Shown: positions 1 through 9,543, counted from the stretch's first letter. The stretch: 64,000 nt of DNA from Putridiphycobacter sp045110285 (GCA_045110285.1 JBGCGA010000016.1:18281-82280); one strand, 5' to 3'. The notes: generated from the letters alone by a model not told the origin. Numbers and translations are program-made.

Positions 1-2202
1 TACACAGCGATCACCAATGTTGATGGTCTTTTCAAATTCGCAGAAATTCCTGTTGGAAAGCAGAATGTGTATGTTTCGTTTATTGGCTATGAAACCCGAA
101 AATACAGCAATATTGACGTGAGTAGTAAGGAAGTGGTTTTAGAAGTTGATTTGATAGAAAAGGTTGAGTCTTTAGAAGCAGTTGAGGTGGTTGGCAAAAA
201 GAAGGGTGAGACTGTCAATAAAATGGTGTCAGTTAGTGCAAGATCTTTTTCAATTGATGAATCAAAGAGATATGCTGGAAGTTTAAATGATGTCTCGCGA
301 ATGGCACAAAACTTTGCGGGAGCAAGGGGAGGGAATGATACAAGAAATGATGTGATTATTAGAGGAAATTCACCAACCGGCGTATTGTATAGAATGGAAG
401 GTGTAGATATTCCTAATCCTAATCATTTTGCACGTTTTGGCACTACAGGTGGCCCAATTAGTATGCTAAATAACAATGTACTTTCAAATTCTGATTTTTT
501 AACTGGTGCCTTTCCTGCTGAATACGGGAATGCAACTGCAGGAGTTTTTGATTTGAAATTGAGAAACGGAAATACTGGAAAGCATGAATTTATGTTTCAA
601 ATTGGATTTAACGGTGCAGAATTATTGGCAGAAGGCCCTTTAAATAAAAAATCGAGAGCTTCCTATTTAGTTAGTTACCGCTTTAATGACTTGACTTTCT
701 TTAATAGAATAGGATTAAGTATTGGAACTAATGCCGTACCGACCTATCAAGATCTTACTTTCAAATTAAATTTCCCCCATAAAAAGGGGGTGACTAGTTT
801 GTTTGGTATTGGTGGGCTTAGCCATATTGATATTTTAGCATCAGAAGCTGATCCGGGTGATGTGTATGCCTTGGATAATAGCAATACCTACTATCAATCT
901 AATGTTGGAATTATTGGCTTAACGCATAAGCAACGAGTAAGGAAGAAGGCATTTTTTAATTTTTCAAGTGCTCTGCAAACCGGAATAAATAATATATTGA
1001 ACGATACAGTTGATGTCGATTTTAATAATCCGTTTACAACTTATGGTACCAATACTACAATAAGTAAATGGACAAATACGCTTTACTATAATTTTAAAGT
1101 GAATACAAAGCATGTTTTAAAAGCAGGCATCCAGTCCGATTTGTACCTCCTTAACTTATCGGATTCCGTTTATTATAATCTAATTGCAGATTACTTAACA
1201 TTGCGTAATTTTAAAGGCGAAACTTTTTTAGTTCAACCATATGTTCAACATCAATGGCGATTGTCAAAAAGGTTTCGAATAAATTCAGGATTGCATTATC
1301 AATTGCTTACTTTAAATAACCGTCAAATTTTGGAACCAAGAATAGGCGGCTCATTTAATGTGACAGAAAATGATCGACTTTCGTTTGGGTACGGACTGCA
1401 CAGCCAAATGCAGCCGATAGAGTTGTACTATTTGGAAAATATTGTAAACGGACAAGCAACATTGCCCAATAAAAATTTAGATTTTTCTAAAAGTCATCAC
1501 TTTGTTGCAGGCTATCAACGTTTTTTTAAATGGGGTATCCAAGCAAAAGTGGAAGCTTATTATCAAGCCCTTTATGATATTGTTGTTGAAAAGGAAACGA
1601 CTGTATTTTCAATGGCAAACTATGGGTCAGCATTTGTAGAAGATTATCCGAATAGTGCCGTTAATAATGGAACTGGCAGAAACTACGGATTAGACATAAC
1701 GGTAGAGAAATTTTTAGACAAAGGATTTTATTTTTTAGTCACCAGTTCAATTTACAATTCTTTGTACACGCCGAGCGACGGTAATGAATATTCAACAGCA
1801 TTTAATGGTGGCTATACTTTTAATGCCTTGGCAGGCTATGCATACGAATTTAAAAAGGCTGATAAAAGTAAGAAAATCCTTACTTTAGATTTTAAGTTTA
1901 CACGAAACGGAGGCGGGCGTTACACTCCAATTTTGTTGGAGGAATCGATTCTTGCTGGCAGAGAAATAAGAGATTTTGATAATGCATTTAGTCAGCAATT
2001 CCCTGATTATTTTAGAGCTGATATTCGGCTTGGTTTTAAAGTGATAGGAAAAAAAATAACACAGGAATGGGCAATCGACATGCAAAATATCACCAATCAA
2101 GCAAATATATTTTTTCAACAGTATAATGAAACTACGCAAGGTATTGCGACAACTTATCAGACCGGCAGACTACCTATTGGGTTGTATAGGTTGTATTTTT
2201 AA
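1..2202 (+). CDS. TonB-dependent outer-membrane receptor, 5' end outside window
   Basis: The frame is open from base 1, so the N-terminus with signal peptide lies upstream. The first ~30 residues are the end of a carboxypeptidase-like regulatory domain (NVDGLFKFAEIPVG, then YVSFIGYET), typical of Bacteroidota SusC-like and FecA-like receptors. A plug domain follows (DVIIRGNSPTGVLYRMEG, then FLTGAFPAEYGNATAGVFDL), then a ~500-residue region of alternating aromatic and polar strands ending in YRLYF, as expected for a 22-strand barrel. It should import an unidentified substrate across the outer membrane using TonB energy. No SusD gene is adjacent in the visible part, so a glycan role is not supported. 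It is convergent with murI, with 2 bp between the stop codons. Family assignment is firm; the substrate is unknown. Confidence 0.9.
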   Translation, partial: YTAITNVDGLFKFAEIPVGKQNVYVSFIGYETRKYSNIDVSSKEVVLEVDLIEKVESLEAVEVVGKKKGETVNKMVSVSARSFSIDESKRYAGSLNDVSRMAQNFAGARGGNDTRNDVIIRGNSPTGVLYRMEGVDIPNPNHFARFGTTGGPISMLNNNVLSNSDFLTGAFPAEYGNATAGVFDLKLRNGNTGKHEFMFQIGFNGAELLAEGPLNKKSRASYLVSYRFNDLTFFNRIGLSIGTNAVPTYQDLTFKLNFPHKKGVTSLFGIGGLSHIDILASEADPGDVYALDNSNTYYQSNVGIIGLTHKQRVRKKAFFNFSSALQTGINNILNDTVDVDFNNPFTTYGTNTTISKWTNTLYYNFKVNTKHVLKAGIQSDLYLLNLSDSVYYNLIADYLTLRNFKGETFLVQPYVQHQWRLSKRFRINSGLHYQLLTLNNRQILEPRIGGSFNVTENDRLSFGYGLHSQMQPIELYYLENIVNGQATLPNKNLDFSKSHHFVAGYQRFFKWGIQAKVEAYYQALYDIVVEKETTVFSMANYGSAFVEDYPNSAVNNGTGRNYGLDITVEKFLDKGFYFLVTSSIYNSLYTPSDGNEYSTAFNGGYTFNALAGYAYEFKKADKSKKILTLDFKFTRNGGGRYTPILLEESILAGREIRDFDNAFSQQFPDYFRADIRLGFKVIGKKITQEWAIDMQNITNQANIFFQQYNETTQGIATTYQTGRLPIGLYRLYF

Positions 2203-2204
2203 AT

Positions 2205-3002
2205 TTAAAGCAATTTAGCTTTCAGTTCAATATCTTCACCATAAAACCTAGTTGCCGAGTCCTGGAAACTTTGAGTATAGTCAGAAACAAAAAATGAATT
2301 TGAAGCTTTAGATGTTGTATTCATTAAGCCTTCCTTTTCAAATATTTCAATCATTTTAAGGGCCAGAATATCTGTTGAATCATATAGTTTCACACGTCCA
2401 TTAAAATACTCGTTAATTTCATCTTTGATTAATACATAATGTGTGCAGCCTAGAATAAGGGCATCAATATTATCAAACTTGGGGTTGCTCAAATAGTTTT
2501 CAATTACTGTACTACTAATTTTATCCTGACTAAATCCTTCTTCAATCATTGGTGCCAAAAGGGGAGTAGGTAGCACTTCCATTTTAATGTCAGGATTTCG
2601 CCTATTCATTTTTTCTTGATAAACGCCAGATTCTATGGTTGTTTTTGTAGCAATGAGTCCAATTTTTTTGTGGGTTTGACTACTAACTATCGCTTCTATA
2701 ATAGGGTCAATTACATTAATAATTGGGATTTGACCTTTGAATTGGTCTCTTAAATATTCGTAAGAGGTGGCCGAAGCTGTATTGCAAGCAATAACAACTG
2801 ACTTGCATTGCTTTTCTTCAATCAGAAACTGTGTAATATTTTTGACGAATGAGTGAATGAGATTCGGCGATTTATCTCCGTATGGTAGATGGGCAGTATC
2901 GCCAAAATAAACAATGGTTTCATTTGGTAATAATTTAGATACTGCATGAGCAACAGTTAATCCACCAATTCCAGAATCAAATATACCAATGGGCTTATTC
3001 AT
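2205..3002 (-). CDS. murI: Glutamate racemase
   Basis: Converts L-glutamate to D-glutamate for peptidoglycan stem peptides, in the cytoplasm. The 265-residue length is normal. Visible hallmarks are the N-terminal PIGIFDSGIGGLTVA loop, the first catalytic cysteine in VIACNTASATS and the second in ILGCTHYVLI, with YFGDTAHLPYG between. It lies downstream of the two ompH-like genes on the same strand, separated by a strong hairpin terminator that ends about 15 nt before its start codon. It must therefore be expressed by read-through or from a promoter overlapping the hairpin tail, where TATCTTTA is a near match to TAnnTTTG. The uppS-bamA-ompH-ompH-murI order is a familiar Bacteroidota arrangement. 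Confidence 0.95.
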   Translation of the reverse strand: MNKPIGIFDSGIGGLTVAHAVSKLLPNETIVYFGDTAHLPYGDKSPNLIHSFVKNITQFLIEEKQCKSVVIACNTASATSYEYLRDQFKGQIPIINVIDPIIEAIVSSQTHKKIGLIATKTTIESGVYQEKMNRRNPDIKMEVLPTPLLAPMIEEGFSQDKISSTVIENYLSNPKFDNIDALILGCTHYVLIKDEINEYFNGRVKLYDSTDILALKMIEIFEKEGLMNTTSKASNSFFVSDYTQSFQDSATRFYGEDIELKAKLL

Positions 3003-3016
3003 TGCAATAAAGATAT

Positions 3017-3051
3017 AAAAAAAGGTGTCAACAAATTATGTTGACACCTTT
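3017..3051 (-). terminator. Rho-independent terminator after the ompH pair
   Basis: A perfect 10-bp inverted repeat (GGTGTCAACA / TGTTGACACC, bases 3024-3033 and 3039-3048) with a 5-nt loop; A/T pairs extend the stem to 13 bp. On the minus strand it is followed by a run of at least seven T. It lies between the distal ompH-like gene and murI, ending the uppS-bamA-ompH transcript. Confidence 0.85.
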
Positions 3052-3074
3052 CAAAATCTTACTTACTGTAATTA

Positions 3075-3596
3075 TTATTTAGCCATTCTAATGGCTTCAA
3101 GTCTAATTAATTCTGCTTTCACTTCTTTGGTAATATCTAATCCTCCTTCATTGAAAAGCATTGAGCTAACATCAAAAACATAGTTTAATTTGTACTTCAT
3201 TGAAATAGTTTTTACTGCTTTTTTGAAGTTTTTTTCAATTGGCTCATACAACCTAGAATTATAGATTTCTAAATCTTTTTGCAATGTTTGTTGCTTTTGC
3301 TCCAATATTGCCTGTTGCTCATTTAAGTTTTTCTCTTTAATCTCTCTCATTAATGGAGATAGAGAGTCTCTTTTAGCAATATAGATTTCGTAATCTCTTT
3401 GCAACATGGTTTGTAATTCTTGAATGGTTTTTTGTCCGTCATCAATAAATTGCTTCATTTCTTTATCCGCAGCTAATTTTGACGGTATACTATCTGTTAC
3501 CTTAGAATAGTCTACATGACCCATTTTTACATTGGTTTGTGCTATAATATTGCTAATGCTAAAGGTGATGATTAGGGCTAATAATATCTTTTTCAT
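3075..3596 (-). CDS. OmpH/Skp-family periplasmic chaperone (second copy)
   Basis: A 173-residue exported protein. The N-terminus MKKILLALIITFSISNIIAQ is a signal peptide. Residues ~40-130 are rich in K, E and Q with heptad-like spacing (KTIQELQTMLQRDYEIY, EKNLNEQQAILEQKQQTLQK), matching the coiled-coil arms of Skp/OmpH, followed by the conserved C-terminal strand region (YKLNYVFDVSSMLFNEGG). Family members hold unfolded outer-membrane proteins in the periplasm and hand them to the BAM complex. Position downstream of bamA and a first ompH copy fits. The 115-bp gap to the upstream copy contains a possible −7 promoter element. Function is inferred from family and context. Confidence 0.88.
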   Translation of the reverse strand: MKKILLALIITFSISNIIAQTNVKMGHVDYSKVTDSIPSKLAADKEMKQFIDDGQKTIQELQTMLQRDYEIYIAKRDSLSPLMREIKEKNLNEQQAILEQKQQTLQKDLEIYNSRLYEPIEKNFKKAVKTISMKYKLNYVFDVSSMLFNEGGLDITKEVKAELIRLEAIRMAK

Positions 3597-3623
3597 TTTC
3601 TTTCTGTTTTAATTAAAGATTGC

Positions 3624-3631
3624 CAAAAGTA
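3624..3631 (-). promoter_or_regulatory. Possible −7 promoter element (TACTTTTG)
   Basis: Minus-strand TACTTTTG matches the Bacteroidota −7 consensus TAnnTTTG and lies 27 nt upstream of the second ompH-like start. No TTG was found at the −33 spacing, so it may be a weak internal promoter or chance. Confidence 0.35.
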
Positions 3632-3711
3632 ATTAATTTATGATACTGAGAGCAGAACTTTAAGTGGATTTATCTTTATTTATATACTAGTAGGCAAATT
3701 GCGTGCCTAAA

Positions 3712-4242
3712 TTAATTATCTTTTACTACAATGTCCATTTTTCTTAGAACTAAATCGCTGATATTGTATTTAGGGTCAGCAAATAAAAGTGTCGATTGGT
3801 TGGCCTTATCAAAAACAAATGCAAACTTTTTCTCATCAGAAATTTCCTGAATTGCTTCGAAAATTTTGTCTTGAATAGGTTTAATTAGCTCACTGCGCTT
3901 TTCGAATAGCATACCGTCAATTCCAAAGTACTTTTTCTGCAACTCTTTGGCTTCAGTTTCAAGCTTTAAAATGTTGGCTTGTTTTTCGTTTTTTATCTCC
4001 TCAGGTAATAGAATCTCTTCGGCCTGAAGTGCTATTCTTTTTTTTGAAATTAAATTGTATTTCGATTCAATTTCCTGTTGCCATTTTACGGCATAGTCAT
4101 CTAATTTTGTTTGCGCTTCGGCATAGGCCGGAATGTTATCTAAAATGTACTGAGTGTCTACATAAGCATATTTCTGGGCCATTGAAAGATTGGCAACAGA
4201 AAAAATGATAATTCCAATTAGCAATATTTTTTTCATAGTCAT
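3712..4242 (-). CDS. OmpH/Skp-family periplasmic chaperone (first copy)
   Basis: A 176-residue exported coiled-coil protein, paralogous to its downstream neighbour. There are two candidate starts two codons apart (MTMKKILL); homologues usually begin MKK, so 4236 is equally possible. Signal peptide MKKILLIGIIIFSVANLSMAQ is followed by the family's opening YAYVDTQYILDNIPAY. A long charged helical segment (TKLDDYAVKWQQEIESKY onward) precedes the C-terminal FAFVFDKANQSTLLFADP. It should act as a periplasmic chaperone for outer-membrane proteins. Its start lies 5 nt after the bamA stop, so the two are co-transcribed. The tandem duplication suggests a hetero-oligomeric or client-specialised pair, which is inference. 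Confidence 0.9.
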   Translation of the reverse strand: MTMKKILLIGIIIFSVANLSMAQKYAYVDTQYILDNIPAYAEAQTKLDDYAVKWQQEIESKYNLISKKRIALQAEEILLPEEIKNEKQANILKLETEAKELQKKYFGIDGMLFEKRSELIKPIQDKIFEAIQEISDEKKFAFVFDKANQSTLLFADPKYNISDLVLRKMDIVVKDN

Positions 4243-4247
4243 TATTT

Positions 4248-6836
4248 TTATAAATCTCCAAGTGTTACGCCAATGACAGGGAATATTCCAAAAGTGTAAC
4301 CATTTGCCTTTATACTAGGGTTTTCACTGGTAGCTCCAACTCTATCCGAACTGAGCTGGTCAAAGCCCCAACCTATATCTACACCAAGCATTCCAAACAT
4401 TGGTAAAAATACCCTAGCTCCAACTCCAACTGAACGTTTCACATTAAAAGGGTTAAACGTTTTAAAACTTGTATATGTATTTCCTGCTTCTACAAATGCT
4501 AAGCCATAAATTGTTGCACTTGGGTTTAATGATAATGGGTAACGCAATTCCATACTGTATTTTGCAATTAATGGATCACCTTGTTGTGTACTCAATCCAT
4601 TTTGAGTTTCGTATCCCCTCAATGTAATTAGTTCACGGCCATCAAAGTTAACATTACCTTGTAGCCCGTTCCCTCCTAGGTAGAATCTTTGGAATGGCGT
4701 ATTTCCTTTAGATTTAGAATAACCACCCATAAACCCGTAACCGAACTTAGGAACTAAAACTAATTTTTTATCTTTTGAAAGCGGTAGGTACCATTCTCCA
4801 GTAAATTTTATTTTAAAATATTCAGCATACTTAAACTTTTCTTGGTCTGAAAAATTAGAATAATCGCTAACACCATCAAATCTTGAATACGGTAGTGTTG
4901 ATTTTGTTAGCAATTTAAAATTGGATCCACCTCGAGGATAGATAGGGCTATCAATTGAATTTCGAGAAATAGTAAAATTCAGAGAGATATCATTTGAATA
5001 ACCAGACCCAAAAATAAACCTAGATTCCGCATTTAGTAAATCGTAATATGAATAATTTAATTCTGTATAGACTGAAAAGAAATCATCTGGCCACTTCAGC
5101 CTAGAACCTAGTCCAACACCTACAGATGTTACCCCAATTTTTAATTCACTGTCAGACCCTGCTGTTCCTTGGCTAATGTTTGAGTGCGTCATAAAAGTAG
5201 TAAAAGAAATAGGTTTTTTTCCACCTAGCCATGGTTCTGTAAATGAAAAGTTATAGGATTGAAACCCTCTTCCGAATGATTGGCCTCTTATTGATAACCT
5301 CTGACCATCACCTGATGGTAGTGGCGACCATGCTTCTTTTTTGAATATGTTTTTTGTTGAGAAGTTGGTAAATGTTAAACCTAATGTACCAATCAGTCTG
5401 CCTGCTCCAAATCCTCCTGATAATTCAATTTGATCAGATGATTTTTCAACGACTGTATATTCTACGTCTACTGTTCCGTCGGCAGGATTAGGAATTGGGT
5501 TAATTTGAAATTGCTCATTGTCGAAATAACCAAGTTGAGAAAGCTCTCGCTGAGTTCTAATAATATCAGCTCTACTAAACAAATCTCCTGGTTTTGTTCT
5601 GAGTTCTCGTCTAATTACATGGTCGTTAGTTTTGGTGTTTCCCATAATTCTAATTTCCCCATATCTGGCCTCTTTGCCCTCGCTAATTCTTAATTCATAA
5701 TTAATTTTGTTGCCTTCTGAAATGTTTAATTCTACTGGTGTAATAGTGAAAAATAAATACCCTTTATCCATGTAAATAGAGGTAATGTCACTATTGTCGG
5801 CACTTTGATACAATCTTTGCTCAAGTCTTGATCTGTCATAGATGTCGCCATTCTTTATTCCCAAAATTGTATCTAATACTCCTGATCTATATTTTGTATT
5901 TCCAACCCAAGTAATATCACCGAAGTAGAATTTGCTGCCTTGGTCTATAAAGATGTCTATACCGATATGTTTTTCGTCAATATCATAAACACTGTCCTTT
6001 AAAATACTGGCATCTCTGAGACCTATACCGTTGAATTTATCTATAATTGCCCTTTTGTCGCGTTCGTAAGCAGTTCTGTTAAATTTCGATCTTGAGAAAA
6101 TTCTAAATATGCCTTTTTGTTTGGTGTCTTTCATTGACTTTCTAATGCCGTTGTCAGACACACCAAATTTTACTAACCTCTTTTTTATTGGTGATTCGTA
6201 ATGGCTAATGTCAACAGATTCATTTCCGATTATGTTAATGTGTTCTATTTTTATGCGTTCTCCCTTACTAACTTTAATATCTAAAATTTTGGAGTTTGTA
6301 ATTAGCGTATCATTCTCTTCAGTTACTGTCGCAGTAGCTCTTAAATACCCTTTTTCTCGAAAGAAACCACGCACTAATTTTTCTGTGTTTTTAATCAAAG
6401 ACTCAGTAATAACATCACCTGATTTTAAATCGACAATTTCTCTAATTTTATCAACTTCACCTTTTCTCAAATTCTGGTCGTATCTCACTCTCGAAAGTTT
6501 TGCTCTTCCAGCGAGTTTAATGTATAGAAATATTTCTTCATTTAGTTCATCAATATCAGTATATCCAACTTCAACATTGCTAAATAAATTCTGATCCCAT
6601 AAATTTTTGATGGCTTTACCAAAATCATCACCAGGCACTTGTACTTCTGTGCCGATAGTTAATCCAGAAATTACTCTAATGGCATCATGGTCATAATTAT
6701 CTACACCCTGTACCTCGATTGAGGCAATAGTGTAAGTTTTTGGTGTTAAAAAATTAACAGACGAATTATTAATTTGTCCATTGATACTTAATGTTGAGCA
6801 AATAAGTAATGCTAGATATATAAGTTTTAACTTCAT
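4248..6836 (-). CDS. bamA: Outer-membrane protein assembly factor BamA (Omp85)
   Basis: An 862-residue Omp85-family protein that folds and inserts beta-barrels into the outer membrane. After a signal peptide (LIYLALLICSTLSING) come tandem POTRA repeats from about residue 35 (YTIASIEVQGVDNYDHDAIR) to ~470, each with the GxxYxxxxLxx style of helix and strand (RGFFREKGYLRA, YMDKGYLFFTI, ELSQLGYFDNEQF). The C-terminal barrel starts near SGGFGAGRLIGTLGLTFTNF and includes a conserved FTEPWLGG motif. The length suits a five-POTRA BamA. Its start codon overlaps the uppS stop by 4 bp, and ompH-like chaperones follow, making one coherent envelope-assembly operon. Confidence is very high. Confidence 0.95.
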   Translation of the reverse strand: MKLKLIYLALLICSTLSINGQINNSSVNFLTPKTYTIASIEVQGVDNYDHDAIRVISGLTIGTEVQVPGDDFGKAIKNLWDQNLFSNVEVGYTDIDELNEEIFLYIKLAGRAKLSRVRYDQNLRKGEVDKIREIVDLKSGDVITESLIKNTEKLVRGFFREKGYLRATATVTEENDTLITNSKILDIKVSKGERIKIEHINIIGNESVDISHYESPIKKRLVKFGVSDNGIRKSMKDTKQKGIFRIFSRSKFNRTAYERDKRAIIDKFNGIGLRDASILKDSVYDIDEKHIGIDIFIDQGSKFYFGDITWVGNTKYRSGVLDTILGIKNGDIYDRSRLEQRLYQSADNSDITSIYMDKGYLFFTITPVELNISEGNKINYELRISEGKEARYGEIRIMGNTKTNDHVIRRELRTKPGDLFSRADIIRTQRELSQLGYFDNEQFQINPIPNPADGTVDVEYTVVEKSSDQIELSGGFGAGRLIGTLGLTFTNFSTKNIFKKEAWSPLPSGDGQRLSIRGQSFGRGFQSYNFSFTEPWLGGKKPISFTTFMTHSNISQGTAGSDSELKIGVTSVGVGLGSRLKWPDDFFSVYTELNYSYYDLLNAESRFIFGSGYSNDISLNFTISRNSIDSPIYPRGGSNFKLLTKSTLPYSRFDGVSDYSNFSDQEKFKYAEYFKIKFTGEWYLPLSKDKKLVLVPKFGYGFMGGYSKSKGNTPFQRFYLGGNGLQGNVNFDGRELITLRGYETQNGLSTQQGDPLIAKYSMELRYPLSLNPSATIYGLAFVEAGNTYTSFKTFNPFNVKRSVGVGARVFLPMFGMLGVDIGWGFDQLSSDRVGATSENPSIKANGYTFGIFPVIGVTLGDL

Positions 6837-7579
6837 GCTTTATTTATTTGTTCACTTACTTTACCAAATCGGCGCTCTCTATTTTGATAATCGTGTATGG
6901 CTTGGTAAAAGTCCTCTTCTTGAAAATCTGGCCAATACTTTTCAGAGAAGTACAATTCACTGTAAGCAATTTGCCACAGTAAAAAATTACTCAATCGAAT
7001 TTCGCCACTGGTTCTAATCAGCAGTTCTGGATGAGGAATGTTTTTTGTTTCTAAGTGTTGATCTATGGTTTCGTCTGTGATTGAATCCACATCCAAAACG
7101 CCAGCTTTATGGGCTTTTGCTATGGCTTTTACTGCCTCTTTTATTTCTTGTTTGGCACTATAGTTTAACGCAAGAATTAATGTAGTTCCAGTATTGTTTT
7201 GTGTTTGTTGTGTAGCTGCAGATAACCTAAGACCACAATCTCCAGGTAAGGCATGAATATCTCCGATTGTTTGAACAATTACATTGTTTTTATGCAGTTC
7301 TTCAATTTCTTTAGTGACAGTATTGACTAAAAGATCCATCAAACCATCAACTTCATCTTTGGGACGGTTCCAGTTTTCAGTTGAAAAAGCATACAAGGTT
7401 AAATATTTCACACCTGCTTCTGTTGCAGCTGTTAGCACTCTTCTCACAGATTCTACGCCCATTGCATGACCAAAAAGCCTTGTTTGACCCTTTGATTTTG
7501 CCCATCTTCCATTTCCATCCATTATTATGGCAACGTGTAAAGGAATGTTGGTTTTATGTAATTTTTCTAAGTAATTCAT
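6833..7579 (-). CDS. uppS: Isoprenyl transferase (undecaprenyl diphosphate synthase)
   Basis: A 248-residue cis-prenyltransferase that condenses isopentenyl diphosphate units to make the C55 lipid carrier for peptidoglycan and polysaccharides. Signatures are HVAIIMDGNGRWAKSKG (catalytic Asp and substrate loop), RLFGHAMGVESVR, YAFSTENWNRP and the C-terminal ELLIRTSGEIRLSNFLLWQ with SELYF. The length is normal. It is the first gene of the minus-strand operon leading into bamA (ATGA-type 4-bp overlap). The 165-bp upstream gap to atpC holds the atp terminator; no clear −33/−7 promoter pair was found for uppS, only a CAAATTTG near-match. Confidence 0.95.
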   Translation of the reverse strand: MNYLEKLHKTNIPLHVAIIMDGNGRWAKSKGQTRLFGHAMGVESVRRVLTAATEAGVKYLTLYAFSTENWNRPKDEVDGLMDLLVNTVTKEIEELHKNNVIVQTIGDIHALPGDCGLRLSAATQQTQNNTGTTLILALNYSAKQEIKEAVKAIAKAHKAGVLDVDSITDETIDQHLETKNIPHPELLIRTSGEIRLSNFLLWQIAYSELYFSEKYWPDFQEEDFYQAIHDYQNRERRFGKVSEQINKA

Positions 7580-7681
7580 GTCAGAGACAAGGGCAAATTT
7601 GAACTTTTTTTTTGGTTAAAACAGTGTTAAAACGTTAATTTTTCCTATTAATTGTTTATTTAGCATAGCGGTATAATAAAG

Positions 7682-7719
7682 ACCTAAAAAGGGGCTTGTA
7701 CAAAATACAATCCCCTTTT
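7682..7719 (-). terminator. Terminator of the atpDC operon
   Basis: Inverted repeat AAAAGGGG (7687-7694) and CCCCTTTT (7712-7719), with an inner pair TTGTA/TACAA across one mismatch. On the minus strand it follows the atpC stop by about 25 nt, and the stem ends in TTTTT. This is a convincing intrinsic terminator between atpC and uppS. Confidence 0.75.
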
Positions 7720-7744
7720 AAAAGAAGTTGTTAGCATGAATATA

Positions 7745-8029
7745 TTATTCAGCTAATACTAAAACTTTGTTTTCACTAACCTCAACAACTCCACCTTTAA
7801 TAGGGAAAGAGAATTGAGCGTCAGCACTGAATTCACTATTTAAACGGCCCTTAAAAGATTTGTTTGCTTCTGTATCTTGGTCTACTTTCACATTCCCTTC
7901 AGATAAAGCTGAAATTAAAGGAGAGTGATTATCTAAAATTCCAAAAGACCCATCTAATCCTGGTAAAATTACCTGTGAGATTGTTCCGGTAAATAATACT
8001 TCGTCTGGTGTTAAAACTTCTAAAGTCAT
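7745..8029 (-). CDS. atpC: ATP synthase F1 epsilon subunit (short form)
   Basis: A 94-residue epsilon subunit of the F1Fo ATP synthase central stalk. It begins MTLEVLTPDEVLFTGTISQV and has the GLDGSFGILDNHSPLISAL motif of the N-terminal beta-sandwich, ending KVLVLAE. It lacks the C-terminal helical hairpin found in E. coli epsilon (~138 residues); this short form is usual in Bacteroidota, so it is not a truncation. It sits 11 nt downstream of atpD on the same strand. The rest of the ATP synthase genes are elsewhere, which is also common in this phylum. Confidence 0.92.
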   Translation of the reverse strand: MTLEVLTPDEVLFTGTISQVILPGLDGSFGILDNHSPLISALSEGNVKVDQDTEANKSFKGRLNSEFSADAQFSFPIKGGVVEVSENKVLVLAE

Positions 8030-8040
8030 TTAACTAAATA

Positions 8041-9543
8041 TTAAGCGTTAGCAATCATTTTTTCACCAGCTTCAATTACATCTTGAATATTTCCTTTCAA
8101 GTTAAATGCTGCTTCTGGGTATTGATCCATTTCACCATCCATAATCATGTTGAATCCTTTGATAGTATCTTTAATGTCAACTAACACACCTGCTAAACCT
8201 GTAAATTGTTCAGCTACATGGAAAGGTTGAGACAAGAAACGTTGTACACGTCTTGCACGGTGAACGATTAATTTATCCTCTTCCGATAATTCATCCATAC
8301 CAAGAATTGCGATAATGTCTTGCAATTCTTTATAACGTTGTAAAGTCAATTTTACTTTTTGTGCGCAGTCATAGTGTTCATCACCAACTATTTCGGCTGT
8401 TAAAATTCTTGAAGTAGAATCTAACGGATCTACTGCTGGGTAAATACCTAGCTCAGCAATTTTACGTGATAGTACTGTAGTGGCATCTAAATGGGCAAAA
8501 GTTGTTGCTGGTGCTGGATCCGTTAAATCATCTGCAGGTACATATACTGCCTGTACAGATGTAATAGATCCATTTTTAGTAGATGTAATACGTTCCTGCA
8601 TGGCACCCATTTCAGATGCTAATGTTGGCTGGTAACCTACTGCTGATGGCATACGTCCTAATAGTGCTGATACTTCAGATCCTGCTTGTGTAAATCTAAA
8701 GATGTTATCAACGAAGAATAAGATATCAGAACCTTTACCGTCACCTTCTCCATCTCTGTAGTATTCTGCCAATGTTAATCCTGAAAGTGCAACTCTTGCT
8801 CGTGCTCCTGGAGGCTCATTCATTTGTCCGAAAACAAATGTTGCTTTTGACTCTTTTAATGCTTCTTTGTCAATTTTTGATAAATCCCATCCGCCTTTTT
8901 CCATGTCTTCCATGAATTCATCACCATAAGTAATAATTCCAGATTCTAACATTTCACGTAAAAGGTCATTTCCTTCTCTTGTTCTTTCTCCAACTCCTGC
9001 AAATACAGATAAACCTGAATATGCTTTTGCAATATTGTTAATTAATTCTTGGATTAATACAGTTTTACCTACTCCGGCACCACCAAATAAACCAATTTTA
9101 CCACCTTTTGCGTATGGCTCAATTAAATCAATCACTTTTATACCTGTAAATAATACTTCAGTAGATGTTGATAATTCCTCAAACTTTGGTGCATCTCTGT
9201 GAATTGACAAACCTGTGCTGTTGTCTAAGTCACCTAAACCATCAATTGCATTACCTGTCACGTTAAAAAGTCTCCCTTTAATCGTATCACCAATTGGCAT
9301 TTTAATTGGAGATCCAGTTGCTGTTACAACCATTCCTCTAGTGAATCCATCTGAGGAATCCATTGCGATTGCTCTTACTGTATCGTCACCAACGTGTTTT
9401 TGCACCTCAAGTACAACTATTGTACCGTCAGCCTTACTTACTGTTAAGGCATCCAAAATGTTTGGAAGTTTTGCTCCCTTCTCAAAGTTAACATCAACTA
9501 CAGGGCCGATTACTTGAGAGATTTTACCATTTACATCAGACAT
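8041..9543 (-). CDS. atpD: ATP synthase F1 beta subunit
   Basis: A 500-residue catalytic subunit of F1Fo ATP synthase. Clear features are the N-terminal KISQVIGPVVDVNFE, the Walker A motif GLFGGAGVGKTVLIQELI, the Walker B region ILFFVDNIFRFTQAG, the DELSEED-like loop (here MDELSEEDKLIV) and QPFHVAEQFTG. The start at ATG 9543 gives the expected N-terminus. It is followed closely by atpC and led by a good TTG/TAnnTTTG promoter in the region shared with divergent ribF. It acts at the inner membrane's cytoplasmic face, making ATP from the proton or sodium gradient. Confidence 0.97.
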   Translation of the reverse strand: MSDVNGKISQVIGPVVDVNFEKGAKLPNILDALTVSKADGTIVVLEVQKHVGDDTVRAIAMDSSDGFTRGMVVTATGSPIKMPIGDTIKGRLFNVTGNAIDGLGDLDNSTGLSIHRDAPKFEELSTSTEVLFTGIKVIDLIEPYAKGGKIGLFGGAGVGKTVLIQELINNIAKAYSGLSVFAGVGERTREGNDLLREMLESGIITYGDEFMEDMEKGGWDLSKIDKEALKESKATFVFGQMNEPPGARARVALSGLTLAEYYRDGEGDGKGSDILFFVDNIFRFTQAGSEVSALLGRMPSAVGYQPTLASEMGAMQERITSTKNGSITSVQAVYVPADDLTDPAPATTFAHLDATTVLSRKIAELGIYPAVDPLDSTSRILTAEIVGDEHYDCAQKVKLTLQRYKELQDIIAILGMDELSEEDKLIVHRARRVQRFLSQPFHVAEQFTGLAGVLVDIKDTIKGFNMIMDGEMDQYPEAAFNLKGNIQDVIEAGEKMIANA

